Source: Alphaproteobacteria bacterium
GTDB lineage: Bacteria; Pseudomonadota; Alphaproteobacteria; Caulobacterales; Caulobacteraceae
NCBI GenBank assembly: GCA_025359785.1
Contig: JANYET010000045.1
Span: forward strand, 50,682 to 114,681
DNA: 64,000 bases
Reading direction: 5' to 3'
Shown piece after piece: positions 19,065 to 28,125 of this stretch. Made by a program: the position numbers and the translations under genes. The notes under the pieces are model-generated. The model made no database searches and had not been told where the DNA came from. It saw nothing but the letters and a program-made list of their open reading frames with translations. Position 1 is the stretch's first letter. Each line of letters opens with the position of its first letter.

Positions 19065-19703
19065 ATGAAGATGCTCGTCGTCGATGATCATGCGGTGCTG
19101 CGGCAGGGCCTGGCGGCCCTGCTGAAGGACAGCGGTGTGGCGACCGAGGTGCTGCATGCCGCCGACCGGGCGCAGGGGCTGGCGATCCTGGCGGCCAACA
19201 CCGATCTGGACGCGGTCCTGCTGGACCTCAAACTGCCGGACAGCGAGGGGCTTTCGGCGATCACCGCCTTCGCCCAGACCAGCCCAGCCACGCCGATCAT
19301 CATCGTCTCGGCCTCGGAGCATCCGGCCGAGGTGCGCCGCGCGCTGGACATGGGCGCGCTGGGCTATGTGCCCAAGTCGGCGACGCCGGAGACCCTGATC
19401 TCGGCGGTGCGGCTGGTGATGGCGGGTGGGATCTACGTGCCGCCCTTGGTGCTCAATGCGCCGCCCAGCCCTGACGGCCAGGTCGAGACCCTGACCCCGC
19501 GCCAGCGCGAGGTGCTGGCGGTGGTGGCGGCGGGGTTCTCCAACAAGCAGATCAGCGCGCGGTTCAACCTGTCGGAAAAGACCGTCAAGGTGCACGTGGG
19601 CGCGATCTTCCGCGCGCTGGGCGTCGTCAACCGCACGCAGGCCGCGACGGCGGCGCGGGCCGCCGGTCTCAGCCTGCCGGAGCTTCCCGCGGCCGACGCA
19701 TGA
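19065..19703 (+). CDS. LuxR-type response regulator (REC-HTH)
   Basis: 212 aa. The receiver domain has the acidic pair VVDDH, phospho-acceptor Asp54 (LLDLKLPD), the switch Ser in IIIVSASEHP and Lys in YVPKSATPE. The GerE/LuxR helix-turn-helix is near residues 145-205 (LTPRQREVLAVVAAGFSNKQISARFNL split across the motif). It activates or represses transcription when phosphorylated. Start: ATG 19065 preceded by AGGG; an ATG at 19044 is also possible. Its 3' end overlaps by 35 bases the convergent hybrid kinase at 19669, a likely partner. Confidence 0.9.
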   Translation: MKMLVVDDHAVLRQGLAALLKDSGVATEVLHAADRAQGLAILAANTDLDAVLLDLKLPDSEGLSAITAFAQTSPATPIIIVSASEHPAEVRRALDMGALGYVPKSATPETLISAVRLVMAGGIYVPPLVLNAPPSPDGQVETLTPRQREVLAVVAAGFSNKQISARFNLSEKTVKVHVGAIFRALGVVNRTQAATAARAAGLSLPELPAADA

Positions 19704-21441
19704 GCGCGCTCACGGCGGCGCGCAGCCGCGCGTGCGCCAGTGGTTTGTGCAGCAACGGATAGCCGCTCGCCAGCGCCAGCCGTAGGTTCTCCGGCGCGGT
19801 GTCGCCGCTCAGCAGGATGGCCGGCACCGCCTCGCCCAGCGCCTCGCGCAGGGCCGCGATGACCGCCACGCCGCTCTCGCCGTCGCGCAGGCGGAAGTCG
19901 CAGACGATCAGGTCGGGCCGGGCCCCGTCGGCGACGGCCCGCAGCGCGTGGGCCCCGCCGCTGACCGCGATCACCTGATGACCCCAGCCGGTCAGCAGTT
20001 CGCGCATCGCCGCGCGGATCGCCTGTTCGTCATCGATGGCCAGGACCAGGCCCGTGGCCAGCGTGAGCACCTGTTCCGCCGCCGCCTCCAGAGCCTCCGC
20101 CGCATCGGCGCGGGGCGCCAGAACGCGGAACACGCTGCCCTTGCCGACCACGCTGTGCATCGCCAGCGGGTGGTCCAGGATGTCGGTCAGACGCCGCACG
20201 ATGGGCAGGCCGAGACCCAGGCCCTTGGTCCGGTCGCGGTCGGGATTGGCGACCTGGAAGAACTCCTCGAACACCGCCTCGGTCTGCGCCTCGGGGATAC
20301 CGCAGCCGGTGTCCCAGACCTCCAGGCTGACGCCCGCGCCGCGCCGCCGCGCGCCCACCAGCACGGACCCGGTCTCGGTGTAGCGCACGGCGTTGCCGAC
20401 CAGGTTGCGCATCACCCGCTCCAGCAGGACGGGATCGCTGCGGATGGCCAAGGCGGTCGGGACCTGGATCAGGGCCACACCCTTGCCTTGCGCCTCCGCG
20501 GCCAGGTCGCGGCAGACGCGGTCCAGCAACGGCTGGACGGCGATGTCGCCCGGCTCGCCGCGCACCGCCCCGGCATCCAGGCGCGAGATATCGAGGAGCG
20601 AGGTGAACAGCCCGTCGAGAGCGGCGACAGAGGCGTCCACCTGATCGATCAGGGCTATGGAGCGCGCCTCGAGCCGGTGGCCGCGCAGGGCGCCCACGAA
20701 CATGCCGAGCGCGTGGACCGGCTGGCGCAGGTCGTGACTGGCCGAGGCCAGGAAGCGCGACTTGGCGAGGCTCGCCTGCTCGGCGATGGCCTTCTGGGCG
20801 GTGAGGTCCTCGACCAGGGCGGCGTTGATGAAGCGCAACTCCAGGGCCTGGACCAGCCCCGCGTTGTAGCGCCGCGCCAGGACCACGACGGTCGGCACCC
20901 AGGCCAGGAAGAAGCCGGTGCAGACCCCATGCAGCACGTCGCCCTGGACGCCGAACCAGACCACCAGCGGCAGGAAGGCCGGCAGGAAGAAGACGAAGAA
21001 CCCCGGCAGGTAGGCGCCGAACCCGGTCATGCCGCCATAGATCACCGCCATCAGCACGGTCACCACCAGCATCTGCAGGTCGAAGCGGCCCGGCGCCAGC
21101 AGCCATAGCGAGCCCACGCCCCAGGTCACCGCGCCAACGAAGGCCCCGATCACGAACCGGTCGGCCCAGGTTTTCCAGGCGGCGTCCGGCGGATCGGCGC
21201 GCAGAAAGGCCAGCCGGGTCAGCTGACGGACCGCGGTGTGGAGCACCATCGCGGTCAGCCAGACGCCGGCGGCCACCGGCCGCAGCGTACCCGACCAGAT
21301 CAGCACCCAGGCGAGGCCGCCAGCGACGCCCAGGGTGGTCACCATCGGAAAGCCGGCGTTGGCGTAGAGCATCCGGACCTGCTCGGCGCGGATGCGCTGG
21401 GTCAGGGCGGGGCTCGCCGTCGCCGTGTGCGGCGCGCTCAT
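19669..21441 (-). CDS. Membrane hybrid histidine kinase (paralogue B)
   Basis: 590 aa. Several hydrophobic helices fill residues 30-190. An H-box LAKSRFLASASHDLRQPVHAL follows with His236, then HATPase motifs (NLVGNAVRYT, DTGCGIP, GLGLGLPIV). A C-terminal receiver (LAIDDEQAIRAAMRELL, acceptor in LIVCDFRLRDGESG) completes it. Its N-terminus RAEQVRMLYANAGFP parallels that of the upstream kinase, and the two align throughout. Start overlaps the neighbour's stop (ATGA). The receiver probably feeds phosphate onward or modulates autokinase activity. Confidence 0.93.
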   Translation of the reverse strand: MSAPHTATASPALTQRIRAEQVRMLYANAGFPMVTTLGVAGGLAWVLIWSGTLRPVAAGVWLTAMVLHTAVRQLTRLAFLRADPPDAAWKTWADRFVIGAFVGAVTWGVGSLWLLAPGRFDLQMLVVTVLMAVIYGGMTGFGAYLPGFFVFFLPAFLPLVVWFGVQGDVLHGVCTGFFLAWVPTVVVLARRYNAGLVQALELRFINAALVEDLTAQKAIAEQASLAKSRFLASASHDLRQPVHALGMFVGALRGHRLEARSIALIDQVDASVAALDGLFTSLLDISRLDAGAVRGEPGDIAVQPLLDRVCRDLAAEAQGKGVALIQVPTALAIRSDPVLLERVMRNLVGNAVRYTETGSVLVGARRRGAGVSLEVWDTGCGIPEAQTEAVFEEFFQVANPDRDRTKGLGLGLPIVRRLTDILDHPLAMHSVVGKGSVFRVLAPRADAAEALEAAAEQVLTLATGLVLAIDDEQAIRAAMRELLTGWGHQVIAVSGGAHALRAVADGARPDLIVCDFRLRDGESGVAVIAALREALGEAVPAILLSGDTAPENLRLALASGYPLLHKPLAHARLRAAVSALMRRPREAPAG

Positions 21442-23279
21442 TCGGCGGCGACGTCAGCGCTGGGCGCGGCGTGGGCCAGCAGGCTCGCCACGGCGGCGCG
21501 CAGGCGGGCCGGCGCCAGCGGCTTGTGCAGCAGGGGATGGCCGGCCATGACGCCGCGAAGCTGGTCGGGCGCGGTCTCGCCGGTGACCAGGATGGCCGGC
21601 ACCAGGGCACCCACCGCGGCCTGTAGCCGCGCGATGGTCTTGAGGCCGCTCTCGCCCCGGGCCAGGCGGAAATCGCAGATGATGAGGTCCGGCGTCGGCC
21701 AGCCGGCCAGCTTGCTCAGGGCCTCCTCGACACCGCCCGCCACGCCGACGCGATAGCCCCAACTGGTCAGCAGTTCGGTCATGGCGATCTGGATCACCGC
21801 CTCGTCGTCAATGGCCAGGATGAAGGCTTGCGACGGGTCGGCCGGCGGCCGGGCGGCGGGCAGGACCGCGGTCGCGACGCGCGGCGCGGCGACCCGCGGC
21901 GCCCGCAACCGGAACACCGAGCCCCGGCCGGGGGTGCTGTGCAGGGTCAGCGCGTGGTTCAGGATGCCGGTCAGGCGGCGCACGATGGCCAGGCCCAGGC
22001 CCAGACCCGCGCCGCCGGTCCGCTGGGGGTCGGCCACCTGGTAGAAGTCCTCGAAGACCACGTCCTGCTGTTCGGGGGCGATGCCGCGGCCGGTGTCCCA
22101 GACCTCCAGGCTGACCTCGCCACCGCGGGCCCGGACGCCGACCAGAACCCCGCCAGCATCGGTGTAGCGCACGGCGTTGCCGATCAGGTTGCGCATCACC
22201 CGCTCCAGCAGGATCGGGTCGCTGTGCACCGAGGCCGACGTGGGCGACAGGCGCAGCGCGATGCCCTTTGCATCCGCCTCGCCGGCCAGGTCGCGGCAGA
22301 TGCGGGCCAGCAGCGGCTGGAGCGGCAGCGGGACGGGTTTGGCCTCGATCACCCCGGCGTCCAGGCGCGAGACGTCCAGCAGGGAGGCAAACAGGCCGTC
22401 GAGGCCGGAGATCGAGGCGTCCATGTGCTCGACCAGATCGGCGGCGCGCGGTTGCAGATCATAGCTGCGCAGCGCGCCCACGAACATCGCCAGCGCATGC
22501 ACCGGCTGGCGAAGATCGTGGCTGGCCGAGGCCAGGAAGCGCGACTTGGCGAGGTTGGCCTGCTCGGCGACGTGTTTCTGGGCCTGCAGGTCGTCGGCCA
22601 GGGCGGCCTTCTCGAAGCGCAGCTCCAGCGCCTCCGTCAGGATCCGGTTATAGCGCTGGCCGATCACCGCCACGGTGGGCGCCCAGAGCAGCAGCATGGC
22701 TCCGCAGATGATGTGCAGGCCATCGCCCTGGAACAGGTACCAGCCGATCAGCGGGACGATCGGGGTCACGAAGGTGTAGAAGGCCGGCAGATAAGCCCCT
22801 GCCGCTGAGACGATCCCGTAGGTGCCGATGACCAGCACGCCGGTGACCAGCACCTGCAGGTCCAGCCGCCCCGACGCCATCAGCCACGGCAGGCCCGCGC
22901 CCCAGACCAGGCCGCCGGCCACGGTGCCCACCACGAACAGATTGGCCCAGCGCCGCCAGTCCTCCACGCCCGGCCTGGCCCGCAGATAGGCGCTCCGCAG
23001 GATCACGCGGGCGACCGTGTGGAGCGTCATGGCGCCCAGGAAGACGCCGCCGGCGGTCAGCCCCATCGCCCGCTGCCAGACCAGCAGGGTGACCAGCAGG
23101 CCACTGACGGCCAGGGTCGACCACAGCGCCATGCCGCCGTCGCCGTAGAGCAGGCGCACCTGCTCCGCCCTCACCAGATCGCGAAGAGGGGCCATGTCGC
23201 GCAAGCCGGTCGCAGGGCTCGGGGGCGCCATCGCCGGTCGCGGACGTCCCAGGCCGAATTTTCTGGCGCCGATGGTCAT
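21438..23279 (-). CDS. Membrane hybrid histidine kinase (paralogue A)
   Basis: 613 aa with the same domain order as the downstream gene: multi-helix membrane domain (about 50-200), H-box KSRFLASASHDLRQPVHAL with His254, HATPase motifs NLIGNAVRYT, DTGRGIAPEQ and GLGLGLAIV, and a receiver (AIDDEAVIQIAMTELL, acceptor in LIICDFRLARGESGL). The clear colinear similarity shows a tandem duplication. The membrane domain lacks a large periplasmic loop, so the signal is probably intramembrane or cytoplasmic. First gene of the two-kinase operon. Confidence 0.93.
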   Translation of the reverse strand: MTIGARKFGLGRPRPAMAPPSPATGLRDMAPLRDLVRAEQVRLLYGDGGMALWSTLAVSGLLVTLLVWQRAMGLTAGGVFLGAMTLHTVARVILRSAYLRARPGVEDWRRWANLFVVGTVAGGLVWGAGLPWLMASGRLDLQVLVTGVLVIGTYGIVSAAGAYLPAFYTFVTPIVPLIGWYLFQGDGLHIICGAMLLLWAPTVAVIGQRYNRILTEALELRFEKAALADDLQAQKHVAEQANLAKSRFLASASHDLRQPVHALAMFVGALRSYDLQPRAADLVEHMDASISGLDGLFASLLDVSRLDAGVIEAKPVPLPLQPLLARICRDLAGEADAKGIALRLSPTSASVHSDPILLERVMRNLIGNAVRYTDAGGVLVGVRARGGEVSLEVWDTGRGIAPEQQDVVFEDFYQVADPQRTGGAGLGLGLAIVRRLTGILNHALTLHSTPGRGSVFRLRAPRVAAPRVATAVLPAARPPADPSQAFILAIDDEAVIQIAMTELLTSWGYRVGVAGGVEEALSKLAGWPTPDLIICDFRLARGESGLKTIARLQAAVGALVPAILVTGETAPDQLRGVMAGHPLLHKPLAPARLRAAVASLLAHAAPSADVAAE

Positions 23280-23400
23280 GCCGGTTCGATCAGGGGGCCG
23301 TCGCCAAGCGCCGCCATGGCCGGCGGCAGGACACCTTAGTCGCCCGGCGGAACCCTGGATATGAGACTAAAGTCGTAAGACCGGACCTGAGCGGCGACCG

Positions 23401-25332
23401 CTAGTGCGGCAGGACGGGCGAGGCGAGTTCCTCGGGGTGCGACCAGTCGCTGGCGATCAGCTTGCGCAGCAGGTCGCGCTCGGTCTTCAGGCTGATCAGG
23501 GTCGAGGAGTCATGGTCTCGGTCGAGGTCGCGGGCGGCGGCCTCGACGGCGCGTTCCAGGGCCTCAAGCTGCATGAGCAGGTCGAAAGCCTGGCGCCAGA
23601 GGTCGCGGGCGCGCTCGCCGGTGGCCTGCAGGAAGGGCGCGCTGACGCCGGCGCGCCGCGCATCCTGCTCCAGCACCGCGAGATTGGCGGGCCCGAAGCC
23701 GCGGGCGTCGAGCTCGCGGATCGCGGCGTCGAACTCCATGCCCTCGGTCTCGTAGCGCAGGCGGACCAGCTCCTGGGCGAGGCTGTCCAGCTTCTCGTCG
23801 CCGAAGCCTCGGGCGCCCACCAGCTCGATCTTCTCGTCGATGACGCCGGGATCGCGGACGGCGGCATAGGCCAGGGCCGCGGCCAGCGGCCGGGGCGAGA
23901 CGCGCAGGCGCCGGCTGGCGTCCTTGGCCTGCGAGGTCGCGGGTCCGTCGGAAACGCCGTTCGGGTTGCGCCGCTTGTCCCAGCGGGCGCGCGACATGGC
24001 GCGGGCCGCCGCGCCCACGGTGTAGACCGCCTCGCGGGTCGGCCACAGCTGCTCGAAGCGGCCCAGCAGGTCTTCCTTGTAGGCCTGGGCGAGGTCCCCG
24101 TCGGCGATGGTCGCGGCGAGCTTTCGCAGGCGGGTCTTCAGCGCCGTCTTGCGCTCCGGCGTGTCGTAGGGCTCGGCGTCGCGTTCGCGGTTGAACAGCG
24201 CCTCGGCGAAGGGCGTCGAATTGGCGAGCTGCGACCTGAGCGCCGCCGGCCCCTGCTCGCGAAGCACCTCGTCGGGGTCCTTGGCGCCCTCAACGATGGC
24301 GAACTGGAAGCTCTTGCCAGGTTTCAACAGCGGCAGCGCGCGGTCCATCGTGCGGAACGCCGCCTGCCGCCCGGCCCGGTCGCCGTCGAAGCTGAGCGTC
24401 GGCTCCGGATGATGGCGCCACAGGATCTCCATCTGATCCTCGCCCAGCGCCGTGCCCATGGGGGCCACCGCCGGAATGCCCGCGCGATGGCAGGCGATAG
24501 CGTCCATGTAGCCCTCGACCACCGCCAGCGGCAAAATCTCTCCGGGCGCACTTGCCGAAGAGGGCGCGGCGGCGATCAGCTTGCGGGCCTCGGCCAGGCC
24601 ATAGAGGTGATGGCCCTTGTGGAAGATGGAGGTCTCTGGGCCGTTCAGATATTTGGCCCGGGCCTGCGGATCCATGGCCCGCCCGCCGAACGAGACCACC
24701 CGCCCCCGCGCATCGGCGATCGGGAAGATGATCCGGTCGCGGAACCGGTCGTAGGGCGCGCCGCCGTCCTCCGGCGCGATCAGCAGACCGGTCTCGACCA
24801 GCTCGGCGGGCCGCGCGCCCTTGGCGATCAGATAGTCCTTCAGCGCGGTGCGGCCGGGCGGCGAGAAGCCCAGGCGGAAGCGGGCCCAGTCCTTTTCCGG
24901 CAGGCCGCGCTTTTCCAGATAGGCGCGGGCCTCGCGGGCCACCGGGCGGCGAAGCTCGGCCTCGAACCATTGGGCGGCGGTCTCCAGCCATTCGCCCAGG
25001 CTCTGGCGCACCTTCTCCTGCTCGGCGGCGCGGGGGTCGACGGCGGGCAGCGCCACGCCCGCCTCGGCGGCCAGCCGCTCGACGGCCTCCACGAAGGTCA
25101 GGCGCTCGGATTCCTGAAGGAAGGCGATGATGTCGCCGGTCTTGCCCGACGAGAAGTCGAAGAACTGGCCCTTGTCGTCGTTGACGTAGAACGACGGCGT
25201 CTTTTCCTTGGTGAAGGGCGAGAGGCCGACATATTCGCGCCCCTGCCGACGCAGCTTCACCGTCTTGCCGATCACGTCCGAGGGACGGAGGCGTGACTTG
25301 ATCTCGTCGAGGAAGCGTTCGTCGAAGCGCAC
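23401..25332 (-). CDS. dnaG: DNA primase DnaG with a zinc-less N-terminal domain
   Basis: 643 aa. It synthesises RNA primers at the fork. The order is N-terminal CHC2-type domain (1-95), RNA polymerase core with Toprim (VVEGYMDAIACHRAG, then SFDGDRAGRQAA, both metal-binding sites intact) and a C-terminal helicase-binding domain. In the N-terminal domain the zinc ligands (C, H, C, C) are replaced by Ser38, Thr41, Asp59 and Ser62 (GLSPFTKEKTPSF, FFDFSSGKTGD), while the surrounding EKTPSF frame is preserved. Start ATG 25332. Confidence 0.97.
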   Translation of the reverse strand: MRFDERFLDEIKSRLRPSDVIGKTVKLRRQGREYVGLSPFTKEKTPSFYVNDDKGQFFDFSSGKTGDIIAFLQESERLTFVEAVERLAAEAGVALPAVDPRAAEQEKVRQSLGEWLETAAQWFEAELRRPVAREARAYLEKRGLPEKDWARFRLGFSPPGRTALKDYLIAKGARPAELVETGLLIAPEDGGAPYDRFRDRIIFPIADARGRVVSFGGRAMDPQARAKYLNGPETSIFHKGHHLYGLAEARKLIAAAPSSASAPGEILPLAVVEGYMDAIACHRAGIPAVAPMGTALGEDQMEILWRHHPEPTLSFDGDRAGRQAAFRTMDRALPLLKPGKSFQFAIVEGAKDPDEVLREQGPAALRSQLANSTPFAEALFNRERDAEPYDTPERKTALKTRLRKLAATIADGDLAQAYKEDLLGRFEQLWPTREAVYTVGAAARAMSRARWDKRRNPNGVSDGPATSQAKDASRRLRVSPRPLAAALAYAAVRDPGVIDEKIELVGARGFGDEKLDSLAQELVRLRYETEGMEFDAAIRELDARGFGPANLAVLEQDARRAGVSAPFLQATGERARDLWRQAFDLLMQLEALERAVEAAARDLDRDHDSSTLISLKTERDLLRKLIASDWSHPEELASPVLPH

Positions 25333-25501
25333 AGCGCGATCTTAGCCAGGGGCGGAAGGCCCGCCACAAGAGGCTTGGGCGCCGCAATCGCATTTGGTCA
25401 ACAGATGGCCCGATTCCACCCCCAGAAGGTTTGACGCGGCAGGACGCAGGGCCGATGCTCTGTCCGGTGTCGCGTGGTGATTTGGGGGTTTGCGCTTGAT
25501 C

Positions 25502-25744
25502 ATGTGGCTCCGGCTGGCGGGCGCGCTGATAGTGACCCTGGCGGCGATCGGCGCGCTGGAGTTCTTCGGCGTCTCGCGGCTGGTCGGTGGCCGGTCCCCC
25601 AATGAGGTGCAGGAAGCCGCCAATGGCCGCACCCGCGAGCTCTTCTGGCTGCTGATCTTCGTCGTGGTGATGGCGACCTCGCTGCTGGCCGCCGCCCGCC
25701 GCTGGGCGGGGCAGCTGAAGCGGGCGATGGCGCGCAGGACCTAG
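25502..25744 (+). CDS. Small two-helix membrane protein, unknown
   Basis: About 80 aa. Two hydrophobic helices (LRLAGALIVTLAAIGALEFFG and LFWLLIFVVVMATSLLAAARRW) are joined by a polar loop, with a basic C-terminus (KRAMARRT). TTG codons at 25490 and 25496 are alternative starts; the G-rich GGGGG at 25484-25488 fits 25496 best, while 25502 is the first ATG. It overlaps the convergent HAD gene by 4 bases. No family is recognised. Confidence 0.6.
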   Translation: MWLRLAGALIVTLAAIGALEFFGVSRLVGGRSPNEVQEAANGRTRELFWLLIFVVVMATSLLAAARRWAGQLKRAMARRT

Positions 25745-26436
25745 CCCAGGCTCCTCACCCAGGCGGGCAACTGGGCGATCGCGGCGAGTTCGATGAACCG
25801 CGGATGATCGCTGGGCGCCTCGGCGACTTCGTGGGCCCAGGTCACGTGATAGGGGATGTGCGCGGCGTAGGCGCCCGCCTCCAGCGCCGGCAAGATGTCA
25901 GAGCGCATGGAATTGCCGCACATGGCCGCGGCGCTCGCGCCCGTGCCGTGCCGCTCGAAGATGCGGGCGTAGGTCGAGGCGTCCTTTTCGCTGAGGATCT
26001 CGACGGCCGCGAAAAGGTCGCCGAGGCCTGAGGCGGCGAGCTTCTGTTCCTGATGCAACAGGTCGCCCTTGGTGATCAGCACCAGGCGGTAGCGGGTGGA
26101 AAGGTCGGCCAGGGCCTGATCGACGCCCGGCAGGGTCTCCACCGGATGGGCCAGCATCTCGCGGCCGGCGGCCAGGATGTCGGCGATCATCCGGCCAGGC
26201 GGATCGCCGCCGGTCAGCTCCATCGCGGTCTCGATCAGCGACAGCGTGAAGCCCTTCACGCCATAGCCGTAGAGGGCGAGGTTGCGCTGCTCGACAGCGG
26301 CCAGGCGGGCGTCGAGAACCGCGGGCTCGGCGACGTCGGCCAGCAGGTCGCGGAAGCGATCCTGCGTCAGACGGAATATCGTTTCATTGTGCCAAAGGGT
26401 GTCGTCGGCGTCGAGGCCGACCGTGGTGATACGCAT
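25741..26436 (-). CDS. HAD-family hydrolase (phosphatase-like)
   Basis: 231 aa. HAD motif I is GLDADDTLWHNE (nucleophile and acid Asp), motif II LVLITKGD, motif III K in LSEKDAS and motif IV MCGNSMRSDILPA, in the correct order. It is a soluble phosphatase or dehalogenase-type enzyme with unknown substrate. GAGG 5-7 bases before ATG 26436 fixes the start; longer in-frame options upstream lack a ribosome site. Confidence 0.88.
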   Translation of the reverse strand: MRITTVGLDADDTLWHNETIFRLTQDRFRDLLADVAEPAVLDARLAAVEQRNLALYGYGVKGFTLSLIETAMELTGGDPPGRMIADILAAGREMLAHPVETLPGVDQALADLSTRYRLVLITKGDLLHQEQKLAASGLGDLFAAVEILSEKDASTYARIFERHGTGASAAAMCGNSMRSDILPALEAGAYAAHIPYHVTWAHEVAEAPSDHPRFIELAAIAQLPAWVRSLG

Positions 26437-26617
26437 GACGCGCCTCATAGCAGCGCCCGGCCCACGTTCGAAGCCTGCACGATCGGCGGCGGGACTGCCC
26501 AATCCTGCGGCGCCGCGGCGCCGGCGGCCGCGATAAGTCAGCGCTTAACACTTGCGCCAAGGCGGGCGTGGAAAATCAGCGCTGGATTGGGTTGGGCGCA
26601 GATTTGGGACGCAGGAC

Positions 26618-27739
26618 ATGACGGGCGGACCCTTGGGGAAGCTCTGGCGACGGATGGCGGGGGGCCTGTCGGCGGGCGCGCTGGCGCAAGCGCAGGCCGA
26701 GGCGCGGCTGGCGCGCGACCGGCTGAGCGACGCTATCGAAGCCATTCCGGAAGGCGTGGTTTTCCTGGACGCCGAGGGCCGCTACCTGCTGTGGAACCGG
26801 CGCTATGCCGAGATCTACCACCGCTCCGCCGACCTCTTCCGGCCCGGCGCGAAGCTGATGGATGTGCTGCGCGAAGGCGTGCGCCGCGGGGATTATCCGG
26901 AAGCTATCGGTCGCGAGGAGGCCTGGCTCGCGGGCCGGGCGGCGATGCTGGCGGTAGGCTCCGGCGACCGGCATGAGCAGCGGCTGGCGGATGGCCGCTG
27001 GCTGATGATCGAGGACCGGCGCACCTCGGAAGGCGGCTCCATCGGCCTGCGCGTCGATATCACGGTGTTGAAGGCGCAGGCTGAAGCCCTGGAACAGGCG
27101 CTGGCCCGCGCCGAGCGCGCCAGCCGCGCCAAGAGCGAATTCCTCGCCAATATGAGCCACGAACTGCGCACGCCGCTGAACGGGGTTTCGGGCCTGGCCC
27201 AGGCGCTGGAGGCCACGCCCCTGTCGCCGGGCCAGCGCGCCTTGCTGGCCGACCTGCGGGTCTCGACGGAGCAGTTGGAGCGCCTGGTGCTGGGCTTGCT
27301 GGACTATGGCGAGACGGCCCGCGTGGGGCCGGCTGGACCGCTGGCCGACGCCCTGCCCGCCCCGGCCATGCGGATATTGGTCGCCGACGACAACGCCACC
27401 AACCGCAAGGTGATCGAGTTGATGCTGAGCGCGGCCGGCGCGCAGCCCACCTGTGTCGCCGACGGCCGCGAGGCGGTGGAGGCCTGGACGGCCGGCGCCT
27501 ACGACGTGGTGCTGATGGACCTGCGGATGCCGGTGATGGACGGCCTGGCCGCGATCCGCGCGATCCGCGCGGCCGAGGCTGCGTCAGGCCGGCCGCGGAC
27601 GCCGGTGATCGTCCTGTCGGCCAACACCTCGCCACAGGACCGCCGGGCCAGCGCGGAGGCCGGCGCGGACGGCCATATCGGCAAGCCCATCCGGGCCGGC
27701 GACCTCATTGCGGCCCTGTCCGAGGCGATGGCCGCTTAG
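26618..27739 (+). CDS. PAS-DHp-receiver protein lacking a kinase ATPase domain
   Basis: 373 aa. A PAS-like sensory domain spans about 30-145 (LSDAIEAIPEGVVFLDAEGRYLLWNRRY). A HisKA helix pair has the H-box KSEFLANMSHELRTPLNGV with His181. A receiver begins near 251 (MRILVADDNATNRKVIELML) with acceptor Asp301 and Lys near 351 (HIGKPI). Between the dimerisation helices and the receiver there are only about 40 residues, and no N, G1, F or G2 boxes of a HATPase domain. It may be a phosphotransfer or scaffold protein rather than an autokinase. Start ATG 26618 is the best available. Confidence 0.85.
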   Translation: MTGGPLGKLWRRMAGGLSAGALAQAQAEARLARDRLSDAIEAIPEGVVFLDAEGRYLLWNRRYAEIYHRSADLFRPGAKLMDVLREGVRRGDYPEAIGREEAWLAGRAAMLAVGSGDRHEQRLADGRWLMIEDRRTSEGGSIGLRVDITVLKAQAEALEQALARAERASRAKSEFLANMSHELRTPLNGVSGLAQALEATPLSPGQRALLADLRVSTEQLERLVLGLLDYGETARVGPAGPLADALPAPAMRILVADDNATNRKVIELMLSAAGAQPTCVADGREAVEAWTAGAYDVVLMDLRMPVMDGLAAIRAIRAAEAASGRPRTPVIVLSANTSPQDRRASAEAGADGHIGKPIRAGDLIAALSEAMAA

Positions 27740-27804
27740 GGTCCAAATTCCGAAGTTGGCTCTGAGCCTCGTCCGTCAAGCCGGCGAACTTCTGATCCAG
27801 CACG

Positions 27805-28050
27805 CTAGGCGGCGCAGGCGGCGTGGGGCTTGGTCACGCGCTCGCTCGAGGCTGGATATTTCGCCAACAGGTTCGCCGGTCGGATGGGGCGGACGCTGAA
27901 GTCGCCGCCGCAGTTAGGGCAGACGCCGCCGAGGCGAGCGTCCACGCAGTCGGCGCAGAAGGTGCACTCGAAGGTGCAGATACGCGCGTCCGGGCTGTCG
28001 GGGCCAAGGTCGCGGTCGCAGCATTCGCAGTTGGGTCTGAGGATCAACAT
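27805..28050 (-). CDS. DUF1272 small zinc-ribbon-like protein
   Basis: 81 aa. The family pattern LRPNCECCDRDLGPDSPDARICTFECTFCADCVD is clear, with eight or more Cys in CxxC-type pairs that probably bind zinc, and a further pair in VCPNCGG. Its biochemical role is unknown. Cytoplasmic. Transcribed alone; the convergent neighbour is the PAS-DHp-receiver gene. Confidence 0.88.
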   Translation of the reverse strand: MLILRPNCECCDRDLGPDSPDARICTFECTFCADCVDARLGGVCPNCGGDFSVRPIRPANLLAKYPASSERVTKPHAACAA

Positions 28051-28125
28051 GCCGCGATCCTGCGCCGCGCCCGCGCGTGGTGAAAGGACAGTGTTCCCTC
28101 GTTTGCCGCCCTAAGTCGCCCCGCT

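Noticed and set aside
23404..25296. 630-residue open frame on the plus strand opposite dnaG
   Set aside because: Shadow of dnaG with the same compositional bias and no recognisable motif.
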